Below are positions 53,401-60,966 of a DNA stretch of 64,000 nt, piece after piece. The notes under the pieces were generated by a model. It worked only from the letters and a program-made list of their open reading frames with translations. It did no database searches and had not been told where the DNA came from. Position 1 is the stretch's first letter. The number at the start of each line of letters is the position of its first letter. Position numbers and translations under genes: made by a program. This stretch comes from Clostridium_AM sp900759715 (lineage in GTDB: Bacteria; Bacillota; Clostridia; Clostridiales; Clostridiaceae), in contig CAAEXF010000103.1 of NCBI GenBank assembly GCA_900759715.1, forward strand, positions 68,712 through 132,711, written 5' to 3'.

Positions 53401-53530
53401 AAAGTAAATAATTATGTGTAAATTCCTTATCTCCCAGCTTTGCATATTCTAGAGATTTAAAACTTTTAAAGTAAGCCCTGCTTTTTAATCTATTTATGCC
53501 ATCTATATTTATGTTTTCATGTAATTTCAA
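50471..53530 (-). CDS. lacZ: beta-galactosidase, GH2 family
   Basis: The protein has 1019 residues, the full LacZ length. The acid/base Glu is in MMWSLGNESAFGHN (near 440) and the nucleophile Glu in ILCEYCHAMGNG (near 509). GGFIWEWFDHG and RTSHYPNSSYLYELCDEYG are further family motifs. It hydrolyses lactose and other beta-galactosides in the cytoplasm. TTG is the start with AAGGAGG 7 nt upstream. It follows the APC-type permease by 22 bp in one operon and is probably controlled by the divergent AraC regulator. Confidence 0.95.
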   Translation of the reverse strand: MKLHENINIDGINRLKSRAYFKSFKSLEYAKLGDKEFTHNYLLLNGVWKFLFLDAPEYAPEDFYKEDIDLKNYNDIQVPGNWQMQGYGKMHYSDLWYSFPINPPYVPTENPTGIYRRDFQIDETWLNKRIIIRFNGVDSAYKLFINGVEVGYSKGARLTAEFDVTDFVRIGKNQITVVVYQWSDGTYLEDQDMWWLSGIFRDVELYSDPIEGIEDIFIKTDLDGSYSKGILEVNFKIKENNNHRLHLSLVDKDGNEVLEDTIIPSSKDFAFKSKEIEVETWNAEEPNLYTLYISNYKDADIIEVIPIKVGFRKIEVKGEVFTVNGVAIKFKGVNRHDYNSVNGRVVAKEEIEKDIILMKQHNINAIRTSHYPNSSYLYELCDEYGMYVIDETDLECHGFELTGNYAYITDDPRYELAYVSRLERMIERDKNHPSIMMWSLGNESAFGHNFKAMAKRAKELDDTRLVHYEGDFEAEVTDVYSTMYTWLEHESKLLMSEVIEKSRKPHILCEYCHAMGNGPGNLKDYQELFYKYPKLQGGFIWEWFDHGIKVVSEDGEVYYKYGGDFGDDPTNYNFCIDGLIMPDRTPSPGLLEYKKVIEPIETQEVDLSAGSFKIINRYDFKSLEDLDLIYTIYEDGKVLKSERVSLPNIKGREEALINILIPHDFIKIQGADYYINFSYVLNKDTSFAKANHELATAQFKFVNDLERCNIKAKGILEMVKDNYLIKVFGNNFSYEFDTVRGTLNKGYKDNKEVIKRGPKLNFYRAPIDNDMYITEDYTKKYFIHLMHEVVKEVDYKLENNKFYFNVKTINGSTNSAWYFESSYSYTILPNGDIDLSVSGIPSGMKENAPEMLPRIGLNLNINKDFYSVKYKGKGPNESYVDSKESSLFGVYETDVDGLFTNYVKPQENGNRLDTKYVRLSDDRGLSIMAKAKDTFNFSASYYEDRDLEKAKHTIDLVKRDYIVLNIDYKQNGLGTNSCGQNQLDKYRCKFEKFELEFTLSLYNNKSISDEVLSRVNFIS

Positions 53531-53552
53531 TTAAATACCTCCTTAGGGTTTA

Positions 53553-55031
53553 TTATTTTTTTATATCCTCATTTGTTTCTATTTTTTTAAGACCTTTTTC
53601 ATATCTGTTATAGCAAATTAATGCAAAACCTAAGAATATTACAACACCTAGCACATTATATACTAATACAAACATTGGGTTTGCTGAGCCTTTACCTAAA
53701 TCAACACCATTTAAATAATCCATGATTACTTTAGGTTCAGGAATAATTGATATAACGAAGGTAAATAAGAATAATAATAGCAGCATTATTCCTATAGCAA
53801 TTCCTGTTTTTCTATTCCCTAGCTTAAATTCTCTTTTTATATAATCTTTCTTGTATCTTAATGCTATATAGGATACAAAAAGGAATAATACAGGAATTAA
53901 TGAAGTTGCAGCTGTCATGTTAATTAGTGTACTTAGGAAGCTATCCAAAGAACCAATTCCTAGAGCTGGAACAATTAATAATATTGTTACTACAACAGCC
54001 TGAACAAGTAATGCATTCTTAGGGTTGCCTCTATCATCTGTTTCAGCAATCCATTTACCAAATATGCCCTCTGGAATTTCTGAAAACAAAATCTTTACTG
54101 GTGCAACGGTCCAAATAACTAATGATCCTAAACTTGATAGTAACATTATAAAACCAACAAAGTTTGTTATAATATTTGACATTCCATAGTTAGCACCTAA
54201 TATTTTAAAAGCATCAAATAATCCATTTGAAAAGTTTCCTTGTAAAGTTTCTTTTGGAACTATTAAACCAATAGCCACAGAGCCTAAGCTATAAATTATA
54301 CCAATTACTAAGGTGGTTAATAAAATAGTTCTTACAAATACTTTATTTCCTCCTTTGATATCCTTTACATAAACCCCTATACTCTCCGCTCCTCCAACTG
54401 CTTGAAGTATCCAAGCTAAGGTCATGAAATATGTCCAATTATACTTAGGACTTATAGTTTGAGCTGTAAAGCTTTGAGCAGAACCCTTACCTAAAAAAAT
54501 TACGGCTCCAAAAGCTAAAACAATAAATCCAACACCTAAAACTAATCTAGCTATACCAGAAATGTTAGTTACCTTCGATACCCAATCGACACCTTTCATG
54601 GACACATAGGTAGCAAGCCAGAAAAATATTATAGAAACCAGTGAAATTGTTAGTGTCTGATTGTTTCCGGAAAAGACATTTCTTCCAAATAAGGTATAGG
54701 AAGCGTAAATTAAAATCTGAGGTAGTAAAGAAGTAAAAAAGAATAAGTTAACGAAGAAATAAGACCAAGCTCCTAAAAAAGCCCATTTGCCGCCAAGGGA
54801 AGTTTTGATCCAACTATACACTCCTGATTCTGAGTTTTCATTAGCAGAAGAAAACTCTCCGATCATTAAAGCAAAAGGAAAGAAATATACAATTGTTGCA
54901 AATAGGAAAGATGGTATTGAAGCTAGTCCAATACTAATACTGTTATTTACAATATTATTAAATGAGAATACTGCTGTAAAAGTCATTAGTAATAATGCTT
55001 TACTGGTTAATGTTCTTCTTGAATCTTCCAT
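53553..55031 (-). CDS. APC-family transporter (YjeM-like) in the lacZ operon
   Basis: The protein has 492 residues with about 12 membrane helices. FSFNNIVNNSISIGLASIPS, GEFSSANENSESGVYSWIKT and AVGGAESIGVYVKDIKGG follow the amino acid-polyamine-organocation pattern. It is similar in design to the permease at 60967-62418. Its place directly upstream of lacZ is unusual, as a sugar permease is expected. It may import an amino-acid-linked or unrelated compound. GGGTGA precedes the ATG. Confidence 0.85.
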   Translation of the reverse strand: MEDSRRTLTSKALLLMTFTAVFSFNNIVNNSISIGLASIPSFLFATIVYFFPFALMIGEFSSANENSESGVYSWIKTSLGGKWAFLGAWSYFFVNLFFFTSLLPQILIYASYTLFGRNVFSGNNQTLTISLVSIIFFWLATYVSMKGVDWVSKVTNISGIARLVLGVGFIVLAFGAVIFLGKGSAQSFTAQTISPKYNWTYFMTLAWILQAVGGAESIGVYVKDIKGGNKVFVRTILLTTLVIGIIYSLGSVAIGLIVPKETLQGNFSNGLFDAFKILGANYGMSNIITNFVGFIMLLSSLGSLVIWTVAPVKILFSEIPEGIFGKWIAETDDRGNPKNALLVQAVVVTILLIVPALGIGSLDSFLSTLINMTAATSLIPVLFLFVSYIALRYKKDYIKREFKLGNRKTGIAIGIMLLLLFLFTFVISIIPEPKVIMDYLNGVDLGKGSANPMFVLVYNVLGVVIFLGFALICYNRYEKGLKKIETNEDIKK

Positions 55032-55320
55032 TTTATCACCCTTTTATTTTATAACAATAAAAATTTAGACGAATAATTGTTAATTTATTGAATTTTTTTA
55101 GATTTTTACACTAGTGTTTTTTTGATTGAACTTTAAAAATAATCTGATATATCATATACTATAATAAAATTATAAATCCTTTACACAACTACTTCCATAT
55201 TGTTATGTTTTGCCTAATTGTACTTATGTTGCATATTAACCATTTGGAATAACGAGGACAAGCTTAATGACTAGTTATTTTTTCAAGATATTTTAAAAGA
55301 AAAAAGAAAGGTGATATCTT

Positions 55321-56145
55321 TTGGATAAAGTAGATATTTTAAAGACAAATGTAAGACCAAGTAAAGAAATGTTTATTTATGAGTGTGGTTATGAATATTG
55401 CGCCTCAACAAAGCCCTTTGAGTATATTCATATTAATTATTATCTCCTTCATTACATAATTGATGGAGAAGGTTACTTTATAATGGATGGAGTAAAACAT
55501 CACTTAAAAAAAGGAGATGGATTTTTTATTCCACCTTATAAAGATAATAATTATTATCCCGATTCAGATAATCCATGGGTTTACAGATGGGTAGGTTTTA
55601 ATGGAACGGAATGTAAGAAATTACTCAAAATGAGTGGATTTTACGATGGCAATTATACATTTACCTATGATTTTGAAAATGGATTAAATGATAACTTTTT
55701 AAATATCTATCTCTCTTTTAAAAATGGAGATTATTTTAGCTCCTTAGGATTTTTATATCAGGTTTTCGGTAAACTTATTAAAGAATATGAGAATGAATCT
55801 AATAAGCTAAGTAATCCTAAAGAAATATATACTGATAAGGCTATTGAATTTATTGAAGAAAATTACAACAAGCAAATTTCCGTAACTGAAATTTCCAAGA
55901 ATTTAAATATAGATAGAAGCCATTTTTTCAAATGCTTTAGAGATGTTATGAACATTAGTCCTCAACAGTATTTAATTAATTATAGGTTAAGTAAATCTCA
56001 AGACTTATTAAGAAAATCTAGCTTTTCAATATCAACTATTAGTTCTTTAGTAGGTTTTAGTAGCCCAGAGTATTATTCAAAAATATTTAAAAAGTATATC
56101 GGCATTACCCCTAATGAGTTCAGAGGAAAGTATACGAAAAAGTAA
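55321..56145 (+). CDS. AraC-family regulator of the lacZ operon
   Basis: The protein has 274 residues. The N-terminal cupin-like sensor (YLLHYIIDGEGYFIMDGVKH, KKGDGFFIPPYKDNNYYP) is typical of sugar-responsive AraC regulators. The C-terminal double helix-turn-helix reads VTEISKNLNIDRSHFFKCFR and ISSLVGFSSPEYYSKIFKKY with GITPNEFR. TTG is the start with AAAGGTG 7 nt upstream. It is divergent from the permease-lacZ operon across 289 bp and probably activates it in response to a galactoside. Confidence 0.9.
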   Translation: MDKVDILKTNVRPSKEMFIYECGYEYCASTKPFEYIHINYYLLHYIIDGEGYFIMDGVKHHLKKGDGFFIPPYKDNNYYPDSDNPWVYRWVGFNGTECKKLLKMSGFYDGNYTFTYDFENGLNDNFLNIYLSFKNGDYFSSLGFLYQVFGKLIKEYENESNKLSNPKEIYTDKAIEFIEENYNKQISVTEISKNLNIDRSHFFKCFRDVMNISPQQYLINYRLSKSQDLLRKSSFSISTISSLVGFSSPEYYSKIFKKYIGITPNEFRGKYTKK

Positions 56146-56149
56146 GATA

Positions 56150-56183
56150 TTAGATACTTTCCTTTATTATTAGAAGTATCTAA
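56150..56183 (+). terminator. terminator after the AraC gene
   Basis: TTAGATACTT (56150-56159) pairs with AAGTATCTAA (56174-56183), just past the stop codon at 56145. A separate perfect palindrome GGCGTACCTTAGGTACGCC lies near 56250-56268. Confidence 0.6.
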
Positions 56184-56318
56184 TAATGATGTGGATGTCT
56201 GCAGCAAAACAACTCGATAACAATTTGTTAAGGAGACCTGGCGATTCTTGGCGTACCTTAGGTACGCCTCTATTGGTACATTAATTTTTAAATCATTTTA
56301 TTGTCATATATCTAAGCT

Positions 56319-57074
56319 TTAATTTTCATTTCTTCCTTCGAAATAGTGAAACCAGAATGAGCTAATAAAAAACAAAAGAACTGTCATGATAAAACAAATC
56401 AATGCCCCACTTTGAAACTCCTTCATAAAGATACTAATACCGCTATTATTAGTGTTCCATAGCATGTAATAGTTACAAAGTCTTGCACCCCAGCTGCAGG
56501 GAATCCACTTCCAGATTCCATCTCCAAGGCCCGTAAGCATAAGGGCAGCAACCAAACTTTCTGCAATTCCAAGTCCTATAGAAGCTCCCGATCCAAATCG
56601 AAAGCTGCATAGAATATGTAATAAATACAGAAAAATCTGGCTGGAAAACAAAATCAAAATCATCTTTCCATAAAAGTTAGTTGAAAACATATTTTGATGA
56701 AGCAAAAATTGAAACCCGAAAGCAAAACCGCCTACCGCTACAAGAAGAGCTCCAAATGCCAGCAAAAGCAGCATACACACCTTGCTAAAAAAACTCATTA
56801 ATTTATATCTTGCCATTAAAAGCTCTTGAAAATGTCCTGCTAAAGCTTCCTGTTCTACAGCATTGGCACTGATAATACCAATTAGGAGTGGAAATCCTAT
56901 TGCTAAAACCTCCATATATCCTCCTACCTTTCCAGGGCTACTTGCTCTGGAAAAGGAATAATAGAAAAGAAACAGTATTACCGTTAGCATTGGAATCACA
57001 ATATGAATCCAATACAGTGGACTACGGCGGATTTTTTGAAAATCCGCTGTTATTAATCTAAAAAATGTCTTCAT
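56319..57074 (-). CDS. ABC-2 type permease (lantibiotic-exporter class)
   Basis: The protein has 251 residues with six membrane helices (WIHIVIPMLTVILFLFYYSF, ALICFIMTVLLFFISSFWF). NAVEQEALAGHFQELLMAR is the cytoplasmic segment typical of LanG/CprC-type permeases. It starts directly after its partner (stop and start adjacent), with AGGAGG inside the end of that gene. It is the third gene of the exporter operon. Confidence 0.85.
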   Translation of the reverse strand: MKTFFRLITADFQKIRRSPLYWIHIVIPMLTVILFLFYYSFSRASSPGKVGGYMEVLAIGFPLLIGIISANAVEQEALAGHFQELLMARYKLMSFFSKVCMLLLLAFGALLVAVGGFAFGFQFLLHQNMFSTNFYGKMILILFSSQIFLYLLHILCSFRFGSGASIGLGIAESLVAALMLTGLGDGIWKWIPCSWGARLCNYYMLWNTNNSGISIFMKEFQSGALICFIMTVLLFFISSFWFHYFEGRNEN

Positions 57075-57827
57075 CTATTTTGCCTCCTGTCCTTCATACC
57101 ATTTTGCAGTTACCATTGTCAAGATAATAAATAGAATTACTGTAATGATGACTCCAGGCAAAATCACACTGTTAGACAATAGCTCCGGTTTAAATGTCAT
57201 ACTTCCCTCTACAGCTGGAAGTCCATTTGGAAGAACCTTTAGAATGGGACACATGAGCCTAGCTGGGATTGCATAAGGTATCATCCACCAAATACTTTTT
57301 GTGGCAGCTAATATCCCCAATACCATATAAGCAATAATGTTAATCAATATAGTTGGAAACATTCCAATCTTACTACCAAGGAATAGACAAAGTGGAATCT
57401 GCCATAAGAAGGTAATTACTAGAAGCAAAACTGCTACCAATTTATTGAAGATTGGAACTTTTATTATTTCATTTAAATTAAGAATACCGCCTAGGACTGA
57501 ACTTCCCAAGAAAAGAATCATGGAAGCTCCAATAAGCATAGCTGTGCATACAAGCACTTTCGATATCCATACCTTTCTAAGATTAATTGGCAAGGAAAGT
57601 ACTGCCCTGTTTTTCATCTTCTTATCCTTAACAGCCACTAGCGTGCATCCTAACGATATCATTCCGGGAAGTATCATGGCATACCACCAGTTATAGCAGT
57701 CTATTTGAAAATACATAGGAGCTAAAACCAGGGAAAGCAGTATTGTAAAAATTGGTGCCAGAAAAACAAGCTTTATTGCAAAGGTATGCTTCATTTTCAA
57801 CTCTTCTGATTTAAAATAAGAATACAT
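57075..57827 (-). CDS. ABC-2 type permease (lantibiotic-exporter class)
   Basis: The protein has 250 residues from ATG 57827, 1 nt after the ATPase stop, with GAAGGGG upstream; a longer frame to 57860 overlaps the ATPase gene. Six membrane helices (LVFLAPIFTILLSLVLAPM, VILPGVIITVILFIILTMV) and DKKMKNRAVLSLPINLRKVW match LanE/CprB-type permeases. It forms the exporter with the other permease and the ATPase. Confidence 0.85.
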   Translation of the reverse strand: MYSYFKSEELKMKHTFAIKLVFLAPIFTILLSLVLAPMYFQIDCYNWWYAMILPGMISLGCTLVAVKDKKMKNRAVLSLPINLRKVWISKVLVCTAMLIGASMILFLGSSVLGGILNLNEIIKVPIFNKLVAVLLLVITFLWQIPLCLFLGSKIGMFPTILINIIAYMVLGILAATKSIWWMIPYAIPARLMCPILKVLPNGLPAVEGSMTFKPELLSNSVILPGVIITVILFIILTMVTAKWYEGQEAK

Positions 57828-57828
57828 A

Positions 57829-58536
57829 TTATTCCCCTTCCCTTCTATATTTTCCCGCAACTTCCATAAATAATTGTTCTAAATCCTGCCCCTGCTTTAT
57901 GTCTCCTTGGTATCCTAAGATCCCTCCTGAGATAATTCCAATCTGATCAACTATCTGTTCTACCTCGCTTAAGATATGGCTTGACAAAATCACCGTAATT
58001 CCCTGTTTTGGGAAAGAACGAATTAATTCCCGAAGTTCCTGTATTCCAAAGGGATCTAGCCCATTAGTAGGCTCATCTAAAATCAGCAGCTTCGGATGAT
58101 TAATAAGAGCAATTGCAATACCTAGTCTCTGCTTCATTCCCATAGAAAATTGATGGGCCTGTTTTTTCCCTGTATCTTCTAAGTCAACTATATGCAATAC
58201 TTCATCAATCCTATCATCAGGCAGTCCTAAAACCGTAGTGCGGACCTTCAGATTCTCCCTTGCAGTGAGATTCTCATAAAGTGGTGCTGACTCAATTAAA
58301 GCTCCCATATTGCTTAAGCTCTTTCTGCTCCAAGACTTATTTTCAAAGAAAATCTCTCCACTGCTTGGACGAAGCATTCCAGTTATCATTTTTAAAGTTG
58401 TGGATTTTCCTGCTCCATTAGGTCCAAGCAATCCATAGATAGAATTTCTCCTTACCTCCAGTGATATATCCTGTACTACCTTTTGTTTCTTAAATGTTTT
58501 ACAAAGATTTTTTGTTTCTAAAATTAAATCCTTCAT
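57829..58536 (-). CDS. ABC transporter ATPase (CprA/LanF class)
   Basis: The protein has 235 residues from ATG 58536 with AGGAGG 9 nt upstream; the frame extends to 58557 without a better site. Walker A is GPNGAGKST, the signature FSMGMKQR, Walker B LLILDEPTNGLD, and the switch His in SSHILSEVEQ. It heads the exporter operon. Modules of this type confer resistance to lantibiotics and cationic peptides and are often next to a two-component pair like that at 47892-49924. Confidence 0.92.
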   Translation of the reverse strand: MKDLILETKNLCKTFKKQKVVQDISLEVRRNSIYGLLGPNGAGKSTTLKMITGMLRPSSGEIFFENKSWSRKSLSNMGALIESAPLYENLTARENLKVRTTVLGLPDDRIDEVLHIVDLEDTGKKQAHQFSMGMKQRLGIAIALINHPKLLILDEPTNGLDPFGIQELRELIRSFPKQGITVILSSHILSEVEQIVDQIGIISGGILGYQGDIKQGQDLEQLFMEVAGKYRREGE

Positions 58537-58651
58537 TCTTACCAACCTCCTGTACAATTAAATCATAATAGGTAATTATAAGGATTCTATAAGGAATGAA
58601 AAATTGAGGAATCATAATTTCATATTAAATGCAATTTTTGAGTACATTAAA

Positions 58652-58681
58652 GAGCCTGTATCTAGCTTAGAATACAGGCTC
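58652..58681 (-). terminator. terminator ending the chemoreceptor transcription unit
   Basis: GAGCCTGTAT (58652-58661) pairs perfectly with ATACAGGCTC (58672-58681). The minus-strand exit is TTTAATG. The stop codon of a small remnant frame lies in the loop. Confidence 0.65.
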
Positions 58682-58810
58682 ATATAATAAATTCTCTGTT
58701 ATTTTTGTTGAAATTGGTGGTTTCACATCTATATAACTATCTATTGCTTGTGCTTTAGTTTTTGCATTTAATATAACCTTTGTTAAAGCTATATTACATC
58801 CTACTTCACT
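58667..58810 (-). pseudogene. orphan C-terminal gene remnant after the chemoreceptor
   Basis: A 47-codon open frame (GCNIALTKVILNAKTKAQAI, then DSYIDVKPPISTKITENLLY and EPVF) has no start codon and overlaps the end of the chemoreceptor gene by a few bases. Its stop is within the terminator loop, as expected for the natural end of a gene. It looks like the tail of a gene whose 5' part was lost. The family is not recognised. Confidence 0.3.
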
Positions 58811-60504
58811 TCAGAAATTTGAAATTTATCTATATTTTTTACCATTTGCTGTGTTATATCAGTCAGTTGTTCAGCTGAACCTGCTATTTCTTGGGAAGAA
58901 TCACTTACCTCTTGAGTAGAGGATGCTATATCTTCTACAGAAGCTGAAACATTCTCTAATGCAGAAGATATAGCTTTAGTATCTTCAATTATCTTTTGCT
59001 TTTCTTCATTAATAACAACTATATTACTGTGTATATCACTAATCTTAGGAAAAGTCCCTTCTATATAGTTGATAACCATTTTAAGACTGCTTGTAGACCT
59101 ATCAAGCTTTACCATCTGATTATTAAGCTTATCATTCATATCATCTGATGTCTCAGCAATCAACTCCCCCTCATGTAAAACAACTTCAATTAAGGAAGTT
59201 ATCTTCTGTGACGAATTCTTTGATTGTTCTGCTAGCTTTCTTATTTCTTCTGCAACCACTGAGAAGCCTCTTCCTCCTTCTCCAGCACTTGCAGCCTCAA
59301 TAGCTGCATTTAGGGCAAGTAAATTCGTTTGATCTGCAATACTATTTATTATATTAGTTATTTTACTAATTTCATCTAAGTGCATATTAAAGCCTTTTAT
59401 TTTATCTCTTACATCATTAAAAGATAAATTTACATCCTTAATTGATTGTTCAAAAATTGCTAAATCCTCATTACTATCCTGTGCCTTATTATTTATAATT
59501 TTAACTTCAGAATTTAACATCTCTGCTAATGATGAAATTTGATTAACTTTCCCTCCAAAATCATCTAATCTGTTACTTACAATTAACATTTTTTCCGTCT
59601 GTGCACTTAGATTTCTTGCACCGTCATCAATGGATTCAGCAACTGCTTCAGAAGCGACTGCCAATTCCTCTGATACAGCAGATAGACTTTCTGTCTGATG
59701 CCTTACCCTGTTTGAGCCTAGCCCTATATCTTCAACAATTTTTTTAATATCCATCCTGACTTTATCAACATATATGGCGATATCCTCAATTTCATCTCCA
59801 CTTTTAATGTTTAGAGAACCTGTTAAGTCCCCTTTGGACATTTTATCAAGCCCATCTTTGATTTTCCCCACATTTAATGATATTTTCTTTGATAAGTTAA
59901 AAGTCATTAAGGCAATTAAAATGGACATAATAAAAGCTGTAGCTATAAAACTTACATACATAATCTTTTTAGTATATGTATGTAGGTGTACATCAATATC
60001 CGCTCCCATAATAGCTATAATCTTACCTGAAGAGTTTTTAATAGGTGCATATCCAGATATAAGTATACCATCTTTATCTTCTACAGGATTTTTTAAATAA
60101 GCTATTTTTCCTTCAAACGCCTCAGACATCTCTTTTTCCAAGTCGTATTTTTGGCCAATATTGTCACTCCCCTTTACGTTTCCATCCACTAAAGTGTAGG
60201 CACTGTTATCTTCTCCTTTACCCATAATATATAAAAATTTTACATCTGCATCATTTTTATATATTATAAGAGATTCCTTTATTTCTTTATATTCCTTACT
60301 GTTCATAGATTTATTTTTAATAATCTTGTCTACCTTATCTCCATCAACAGAACTCGCTGCTTTACTAGCACAGTTTGCCACATCCTCTTGTATCTTTAAA
60401 GACACATTCCTAAATATAAATAAATTAGCCGCAAACAATATGATCATTGAAAAAATAAATATTAATCCTACTCTTTTTAGTATTTTTAGTCCTAATTTCC
60501 CCAT
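58801..60504 (-). CDS. methyl-accepting chemotaxis protein with Cache-like sensor
   Basis: The protein has 567 residues. TM1 is near 12-28, an extracytoplasmic Cache-like domain near 30-180 (FLYIMGKGEDNSAYTLVDG, GYAPIKNSSGKIIAIMGADI), TM2 near 185-203, HAMP, then the signalling coil with the conserved tip (NLLALNAAIEAASAGEGGRG). It directs swimming by controlling CheA. Expression is governed by a class II cyclic di-GMP riboswitch upstream. ATG 60504 lacks an adjacent ribosome site; GGGGGGAG lies beyond a 26-bp palindrome that could fold to close the distance. Confidence 0.92.
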   Translation of the reverse strand: MGKLGLKILKRVGLIFIFSMIILFAANLFIFRNVSLKIQEDVANCASKAASSVDGDKVDKIIKNKSMNSKEYKEIKESLIIYKNDADVKFLYIMGKGEDNSAYTLVDGNVKGSDNIGQKYDLEKEMSEAFEGKIAYLKNPVEDKDGILISGYAPIKNSSGKIIAIMGADIDVHLHTYTKKIMYVSFIATAFIMSILIALMTFNLSKKISLNVGKIKDGLDKMSKGDLTGSLNIKSGDEIEDIAIYVDKVRMDIKKIVEDIGLGSNRVRHQTESLSAVSEELAVASEAVAESIDDGARNLSAQTEKMLIVSNRLDDFGGKVNQISSLAEMLNSEVKIINNKAQDSNEDLAIFEQSIKDVNLSFNDVRDKIKGFNMHLDEISKITNIINSIADQTNLLALNAAIEAASAGEGGRGFSVVAEEIRKLAEQSKNSSQKITSLIEVVLHEGELIAETSDDMNDKLNNQMVKLDRSTSSLKMVINYIEGTFPKISDIHSNIVVINEEKQKIIEDTKAISSALENVSASVEDIASSTQEVSDSSQEIAGSAEQLTDITQQMVKNIDKFQISEVK

Positions 60505-60511
60505 ACACTTT

Positions 60512-60537
60512 ATATGATGTAGTTAACTACATCATAT
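60512..60537 (-). promoter_or_regulatory. 26-bp perfect palindrome between ribosome site and start codon
   Basis: The sequence from 60512 to 60537 is a perfect palindrome centred on GTTAAC. It lies between GGGGGGAG (about 60538-60545) and the chemoreceptor ATG at 60504. Folding it would leave about 8 nt between the ribosome site and ATG. Unfolded, the ribosome site precedes ATG ATG TAG, a two-codon frame. Confidence 0.7.
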
Positions 60538-60567
60538 ACTCCCCCCTCTTCAAATATACATAATCAT

Positions 60568-60626
60568 AAAAAAGGCCTAAATTATAAACAGACAACATTA
60601 TAATATCTGCTCAATAAATACAGGCC
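60568..60626 (-). terminator. riboswitch expression-platform terminator
   Basis: On the minus strand GGCCTGTATTTAT pairs with ATAATTTAGGCC and is followed by TTTTTT (60573 down to 60568). The left arm is the 3' pairing strand of the aptamer (P1 and pseudoknot), so ligand binding should block this hairpin and switch the gene on. Confidence 0.75.
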
Positions 60627-60692
60627 GGTTGCACCACTAACTCAAAGCTTTCAAGGTGCCCATTTATAGAAAGCTCTTCATTGTTTCCATAT
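60617..60692 (-). promoter_or_regulatory. class II cyclic di-GMP riboswitch aptamer
   Basis: The minus strand reads GGAAACAATGAAGAG, then TGGGCACCTTGA, TTGAGTTAGTGGTGCAACCG and GCC. These match the class II cyclic di-GMP aptamer of C. acetobutylicum (GGAAACAATGA, TTGGGCAC, TTGAGTTAGTAGTGCAACCG). GCACC pairs with GGTGC, and P1 pairs ATATGG with CC(T)GTAT. It controls the chemoreceptor at 58801-60504. The 462-bp gap 60505-60966 also holds a family A repeat and a terminator. Confidence 0.88.
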
Positions 60693-60855
60693 AATTTAAT
60701 TATAACTAATATTAACCATGAATATTTTACCATATACGACTTTTATTTTCAACAATTTTTGCCATTTTGTTTGCATAAAGTTCTAGTGGATAATTTTATT
60801 TTTCAAAATTTTCCCGCTAATTCCAGTTAAAAGTGTAGTTATTATAAGACTTAAA

Positions 60856-60898
60856 AACTCCCTAATTAAAGGTTTTATTTGCCTTTAACTAGGGAGTT
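60856..60898 (-). terminator. terminator of the APC permease gene
   Basis: AACTCCCTA (60856-60864) pairs with TAGGGAGTT (60890-60898) and an inner TTAAAGG/CCTTTAA stem. The minus-strand exit is TTTTTAAG. It lies past the family A repeat that abuts the permease stop codon. Confidence 0.8.
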
Positions 60899-60966
60899 AA
60901 TCTTTATCCGATGCCTACGGCCCTGGATAACGGCTTCTAAGCTCCACCTCGAGCTTAGAAGCCAGT
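60899..60966 (-). repeat. family A modular palindromic repeat, reduced copy
   Basis: On the minus strand it follows the permease stop codon: GGCTTCTAAGCT pairs with AGCTTAGAAGCC. Then TTATCCAGGGCCGTAGGCAT is closed by CGGATAA. The inner CGCTCT stem of the 36403-36543 copy is absent, as if deleted cleanly. Confidence 0.75.
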
